Assembly: GCF_035918395.1 (NCBI RefSeq)
Contig: NZ_CP142362.1
Coordinates: 285,501 to 349,500, forward strand
DNA: 64,000 nt
DNA from: Mycolicibacterium sp. ND9-15
GTDB taxonomy: Bacteria; Actinomycetota; Actinomycetes; Mycobacteriales; Mycobacteriaceae
Direction: 5' to 3'
Shown: piece by piece, positions 60,885 through 64,000 of the stretch
Layout of the letters: the number at the start of each line of letters is the position of its first letter
Position numbering within the stretch: the first letter of the stretch is position 1
Translations under genes and position numbers: made by a program
Notes under the pieces: model-generated
Told to the model about the DNA's origin: nothing
Seen by the model: only the letters and a program-made list of their open reading frames with translations
Databases searched by the model: none

Positions 60885-62137
60885 CCGAGACCACATCGGC
60901 GCCGACCACGACCCAGGAGTCGGTCGAGGAGTTCGCGGCTCGCGCCCGGGCGTGGCTCGCGGGCAACATGCCACCGATCGACCCCAACAATCCGCCCGAA
61001 CACGACCGCGGCGAGGAGCAACCGTGGCAGCGTGCCCGTGAACTCCAGAAGCTGCTCTGGGACGGCGGATTCGCCGGAATCTGCTTCCCGACGGAGTACG
61101 GCGGGCTCGGTCTGCCGATCGCGTACCAGAAGGCGTTCAACACCGAATCCCGCTGCTACGAGCTTCCCGTCATTCTCAACACCCCGACGTTCACGATCTG
61201 CGCGGCCACGATCCTCGACACCGGCAGCGAGGAGCAGAAGCGCCGACACATCTCCGCGGCCCTGCGCGGTGACGAGGTGTTGGTGCAGCTGCTGTCCGAG
61301 CCGAGCGGCGGTTCCGACCTCGCCGGTGTGATCACCCGCGCCGACCGCAAGGGCGACAAGTGGGTCATCAACGGCGCAAAGACCTGGAGCACAAGCGCAT
61401 TCGCCGCCGACTACGGGTTGATGCTGGCGCGCACCAACTGGGACGCGCCCAAGCACGAGGGGCTGACGATGTTCCTCGTGCCGATCAACAGCCCGGGCAT
61501 CACCCTGCGGCGGATCAAGCAGGTCAACGGGTCGGTCGAGTTCTGCGAGGAGTTCTTCGACAACCTCGAGCTGGGCGACGACGCGGTGGTCGGGGAGGTC
61601 AACGGGGGCTGGCATGTGGCCTCGCGCCAGCTGTACCACGAACGACGGGCGGTCGGCGGCGGCTCAGAGTTCGCGAGCGGCATTGGGGCCGAAGGCAAAT
61701 CCGACGTGCCGATCGACTACGTCGGGTTGCTGGAGAGCATCGGAGCGCCCGACAACGAGCGGCTGCGCGAGATGGCGGGACGGGCGCTGGTCCACCGCGC
61801 GGTCCGCGAGCAGTTGATCGACCATGTGTATCACGGTGTCCTCGACGGGTCGCTTCCCCCGGCGGCGGGTTCGATCATCCGCATCGCCCATGCCGATGTG
61901 CACCACGTCGAGTTCGACACCGCCTTGGCGATCACCGGCAGCGCCGGTGTGGTCGACGTCGACGGTGACCTGATCCGGTACGGCGAGCGGTACCTGTCCC
62001 GGCAGGCCGCGGCGCTCGGCGGCGGAACCACCGAGATCGCGCGCAACATCATCGGCGAGCGTGTGCTGGGCTTCCCCCGCGAACCCGCCGCCGACCGCGA
62101 CGTGCCGTTCAAAGAGGTCAAGCACAACAGGGGCTGA
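60881..62137 (+). CDS. Acyl-CoA dehydrogenase, subunit 2 of a coupled pair
   Basis: A 418-residue acyl-CoA dehydrogenase. GICFPTEYGGLGLPIAYQKA lies in the N-terminal domain, VLVQLLSEPSGGSDLAGV and KWVINGAKTWSTSAFAADYG form the flavin-binding middle domain, and QAAALGGGTTEIARNIIGER is the classical C-terminal motif. Compared with the upstream gene it has the fuller set of family motifs. ATG at 60881 overlaps the previous stop by four bases, so the two should be made in equal amounts. Confidence 0.88.
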   Translation: MTETTSAPTTTQESVEEFAARARAWLAGNMPPIDPNNPPEHDRGEEQPWQRARELQKLLWDGGFAGICFPTEYGGLGLPIAYQKAFNTESRCYELPVILNTPTFTICAATILDTGSEEQKRRHISAALRGDEVLVQLLSEPSGGSDLAGVITRADRKGDKWVINGAKTWSTSAFAADYGLMLARTNWDAPKHEGLTMFLVPINSPGITLRRIKQVNGSVEFCEEFFDNLELGDDAVVGEVNGGWHVASRQLYHERRAVGGGSEFASGIGAEGKSDVPIDYVGLLESIGAPDNERLREMAGRALVHRAVREQLIDHVYHGVLDGSLPPAAGSIIRIAHADVHHVEFDTALAITGSAGVVDVDGDLIRYGERYLSRQAAALGGGTTEIARNIIGERVLGFPREPAADRDVPFKEVKHNRG

Positions 62138-62209
62138 TGTCGCCTGCACGAGAACTCCCTTTGAGCTGTTTCAGGCAGGTTTCGCTCTGCTCGCGCTCAG
62201 GGTGCACGC

Positions 62210-63226
62210 CTAGAACAGCGTCGGTTGCAGCGCCTCGACGGGTGCTTCGGCCGGAGTGTCCGCCGCGCGGAAGGAGCGACGGTGCGGTGCCAGTCCGTGC
62301 TTTGCGACGAGCGGTGCCGCCCTGTGGTGCAACATCCTTCGATAGTCCTGCGGCAGATAGGCGCCACGGCGATACAGTTTCCGGTACTTCGGCACCAGCT
62401 CAGCGTGTGAGCCGGCCAGCCAGTTCATGAACCACCCGCGCGTGGAACCGCGTAGGTGCAGGCCGAATACGGTGACGCCGGTCGCCCCGGCCGCCGCGAT
62501 CTGCGCAAGCAGCGCATCGAGATGCGCGACCGAGTCCGTCAGATACGGCAGCACCGGAGCCACCATCACGTGGCAGTCCAGTCCGGCGTCGCGGATCGCG
62601 GCGATCAACCCCAGCCGGGCTTGTGGTGAGGGCGTACCGGGTTCGACCTCCTTGTGCAGTTCTGCATCCGCCACGGCGAGAGAGACCGCGACGCTGACGT
62701 CGACCCGCCGGGCGGCCTCGCTCAGCAGTGGCAGATCCCGCCGCAGCAGCGTGCCCTTGGTCAGGATCGAGAACGGTGTGCCGGAATCGGCCAGTGCGGA
62801 GATGATCCCGGGCATCAGCGCGTAACGGCCCTCGGCACGCTGGTAGGGATCGGTGTTGGTGCCGAGCGCGACGGTTTCGCGTTGCCACGACGGCCGCGAC
62901 AGTTCACGACGCAGCACGTCGGCGACATTGGTCTTGACAACGACCTGGCTGTCGAAGTCGCTGCCGCAATCCAGGTCGAGATACTCGTGCGTCGGCCGGG
63001 CGAAGCAGTAACGGCAGGCGTGCGAGCACCCGCGGTAGCCGTTGACCGTGAACCGAAACGGCAGCATGGCGGCGTTGGGCACCTTGTTGAGCGCCGATTT
63101 GCACAGCACCTCATGAAAGGTGATGCCTTCGAACTGCGGTGTGCGCACGCTGCGTACGAAACCGATTCGCTGCAGGCCGGGCAGCGCGCCGTCGTCGGCA
63201 CCGACTGCCTGACCATCCCACCGCAT
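62210..63226 (-). CDS. Rv2578c family radical SAM protein
   Basis: A 338-residue radical SAM enzyme. The iron-sulfur motif C-x-x-x-C-x-x-C is CSHACRYC in GYRGCSHACRYCFARPTHEY, with LGTNTDPYQRAEG and ILTKGTLLRRDLPLL behind it, as in the spore-photoproduct-lyase-like SplB/Rv2578c group. The reaction is unknown. ATG at 63226 (MRWDGQAV) matches the M. tuberculosis start; a longer frame reaches 63253. Confidence 0.9.
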   Translation of the reverse strand: MRWDGQAVGADDGALPGLQRIGFVRSVRTPQFEGITFHEVLCKSALNKVPNAAMLPFRFTVNGYRGCSHACRYCFARPTHEYLDLDCGSDFDSQVVVKTNVADVLRRELSRPSWQRETVALGTNTDPYQRAEGRYALMPGIISALADSGTPFSILTKGTLLRRDLPLLSEAARRVDVSVAVSLAVADAELHKEVEPGTPSPQARLGLIAAIRDAGLDCHVMVAPVLPYLTDSVAHLDALLAQIAAAGATGVTVFGLHLRGSTRGWFMNWLAGSHAELVPKYRKLYRRGAYLPQDYRRMLHHRAAPLVAKHGLAPHRRSFRAADTPAEAPVEALQPTLF

Positions 63227-63315
63227 GCCTTGATTCGAACTGACGTTCGACAAGATGTCAAGGCCGGCGGGAACCGTGTCCCCGTCGGAGCGCCGTCACA
63301 CGTGCAGCGGTCGGA

Positions 63316-63735
63316 TCACCACTGGCTCAATTGGCACTGCACCGTGTAGGTGCCGTCGTGCTGCACTGCCACCTGACCGTCGATCGCGATCTCACAGTGC
63401 GGGTTCGGCGAAGCCTGCATGGCGTGCACGCCGGTGCTCGCGGTGAGGATCGCCCACTGCGGATCTTGCATCGTCGTCTCGAACACCCACGGCACGCCGG
63501 GCGACACGACCACTTGTTCCTTCTTCAGGTAGGCGTAGGCGTCGGCGTTGTACGCCGCCTTGCTCGGAGGTTGCGCAATCAGATAGTTGAGTTGGAAGTC
63601 GGCCGCCCCCGTCGCCGTCAGCGTGTACCGGACCAGATGGCCCTCCGACTGGGCATCCGCCGTTGCATGGCTGACTGCGACTGACGCTGCTGCCAGTATT
63701 AACGCCGCCCCGACCTTGGCTTTAGCTGTTCGCAT
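63316..63735 (-). CDS. Small exported protein, MmpS-like beta fold
   Basis: A 139-residue protein with a signal peptide (residues about 1-31, KVGAALILAAASVAVSHATA then ADA). The mature part is strand-rich (HLVRYTLTATGAADFQLNYL) and ends CEIAIDGQVAVQHDGTYTVQ-CQ, whose two cysteines may form a disulfide as in MmpS-type domains. By position it could correspond to Rv2576c. Start ATG at 63735, with GTG at 63744 as an alternative. Function unknown. Confidence 0.7.
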   Translation of the reverse strand: MRTAKAKVGAALILAAASVAVSHATADAQSEGHLVRYTLTATGAADFQLNYLIAQPPSKAAYNADAYAYLKKEQVVVSPGVPWVFETTMQDPQWAILTASTGVHAMQASPNPHCEIAIDGQVAVQHDGTYTVQCQLSQW

Positions 63736-63808
63736 GTTCGTCACATCGCCGGACGGTACCAAACCGTTACACCACCGCGGGGCGGCGTGCGCGGGGAAGA
63801 CGTTTCCG

Positions 63809-63866
63809 CGAGCGTGCGTGTTGGCACACGACACACTGTGATTTTTCAACAGTTTGCGCACGCTCG
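63809..63866 (+). repeat. 58-bp dispersed palindromic element, copy 3
   Basis: Starts CGAGCGTGCGTGTTGGCACA and ends GCGCACGCTCG; the outer arms are perfect over 12 bp when extended to 63807-63818 and 63857-63868. It shares the layout and exact length of copies at 12519 and 42132, with the GACAC core. It lies between two divergent genes. Confidence 0.7.
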
Positions 63867-63893
63867 CGACCGACGAAATGGCACAGTGCACCC

Positions 63894-64000
63894 GTGGACA
63901 CAGCATCGGAGCCGCAGGTACTCGCCGACACCGGCGGGCTGGTCATCACCGACGACGGCCGACGGGTGCTCGTCGTGGACCGCGGCACGGGAGCGCTGAC
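63894..64000 (+). CDS. Unidentified gene, N-terminal 35 residues only
   Basis: From GTG 63894 the frame stays open to the window end, reading VDTASEPQVLADTGGLVITD and then DGRRVLVVDRGTGALT. The repeated short strands could be the start of a beta-propeller or similar, but this is too short to identify. CACAGT at 63882-63887 ends six bases before the GTG, a weak leaderless signal. Confidence 0.4.
   Translation, partial: MDTASEPQVLADTGGLVITDDGRRVLVVDRGTGAL

Noticed and set aside
63228..63242. GTTCGAATCA on the minus strand, resembling a tRNA T-loop
   Set aside because: No cloverleaf partners flank it; it is the short upstream region of the radical SAM gene.

Overview
The window is actinobacterial chromosome with very high GC and is almost certainly from a mycobacterium. 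The gene order matches the Mycobacterium tuberculosis neighbourhoods Rv1379-Rv1402 (pyr operon, mihF, gmk, rpoZ, coaBC, metK, priA) and Rv2533c-Rv2578c (nusB, efp, pepQ, aro operon, mltG, ruvX, alaS, rarA, aspS). The two neighbourhoods are joined here. No PE/PPE genes lie between mihF and pyrF, where M. tuberculosis has a PE/PPE pair. Many lipid- and ketone-type catabolic genes are present. A fast-growing environmental species (Mycolicibacterium type) is the best inference. No rRNA, tRNA, CRISPR array, insertion sequence or prophage was seen.

Layout. 1-17.1 kb: a leftward housekeeping block (pyrR-pyrB-pyrC-membrane protein-carA-carB-pyrF, then mihF-gmk-rpoZ-coaBC-metK, then a lysoplasmalogenase-like gene and the start of priA). 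It is interrupted only by a rightward esterase/Baeyer-Villiger-type monooxygenase pair. The pyrR leader carries a recognisable PyrR-binding loop just before its ribosome binding site. 17.2-21.3 kb: a serine hydrolase, nusB, efp, pepQ and a small membrane protein. pepQ has an in-frame 30-bp tandem repeat. 21.4-27.3 kb: a three-gene accessory block (cyclase-AAA ATPase, FAD-dependent desaturase/dehydroxylase-like oxidoreductase, DUF5995 protein) set between genes that are close neighbours in M. tuberculosis. 27.4-36.7 kb: a tightly overlapping leftward run, alaS-ruvX-mltG-aroE-prepilin peptidase-aroC-aroK-aroB-aroQ, i.e. most of the shikimate pathway.

36.8-50.1 kb: mixed conserved genes (YjbQ, ABM-like protein, GlsB/YeaQ protein, rarA, DUF3097, two SDRs, NTF2-like protein, aspS, PanE-like reductase, a second cyclase-AAA ATPase with degenerate cyclase residues, SRPBCC protein) and a truncated zinc peptidase. 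50.2-55.05 kb is a decay zone: a type B carboxylesterase, a metallo-beta-lactamase-fold gene and a DinB gene are all broken by frameshifts or deletions, around intact zinc metallopeptidase and DUF885 genes. 55.1-62.1 kb is a catabolic cluster: NmrA-like protein, mycofactocin-type SDR, TesB-like thioesterase, TetR regulator, amidohydrolase and an overlapping pair of acyl-CoA dehydrogenases. A 15-bp palindrome of the same design sits before the TetR/thioesterase pair and before the amidohydrolase, which suggests a local regulon. The window ends with a Rv2578c-type radical SAM gene, a small exported protein and the start of an unidentified gene.

Non-coding structure worth attention: a dispersed 58-bp palindromic element present three times (12.5, 42.1 and 63.8 kb); other long intergenic hairpins at gene ends; and many genes whose -10-like hexamer lies 6-8 bases before the start codon, the pattern of leaderless mRNAs.
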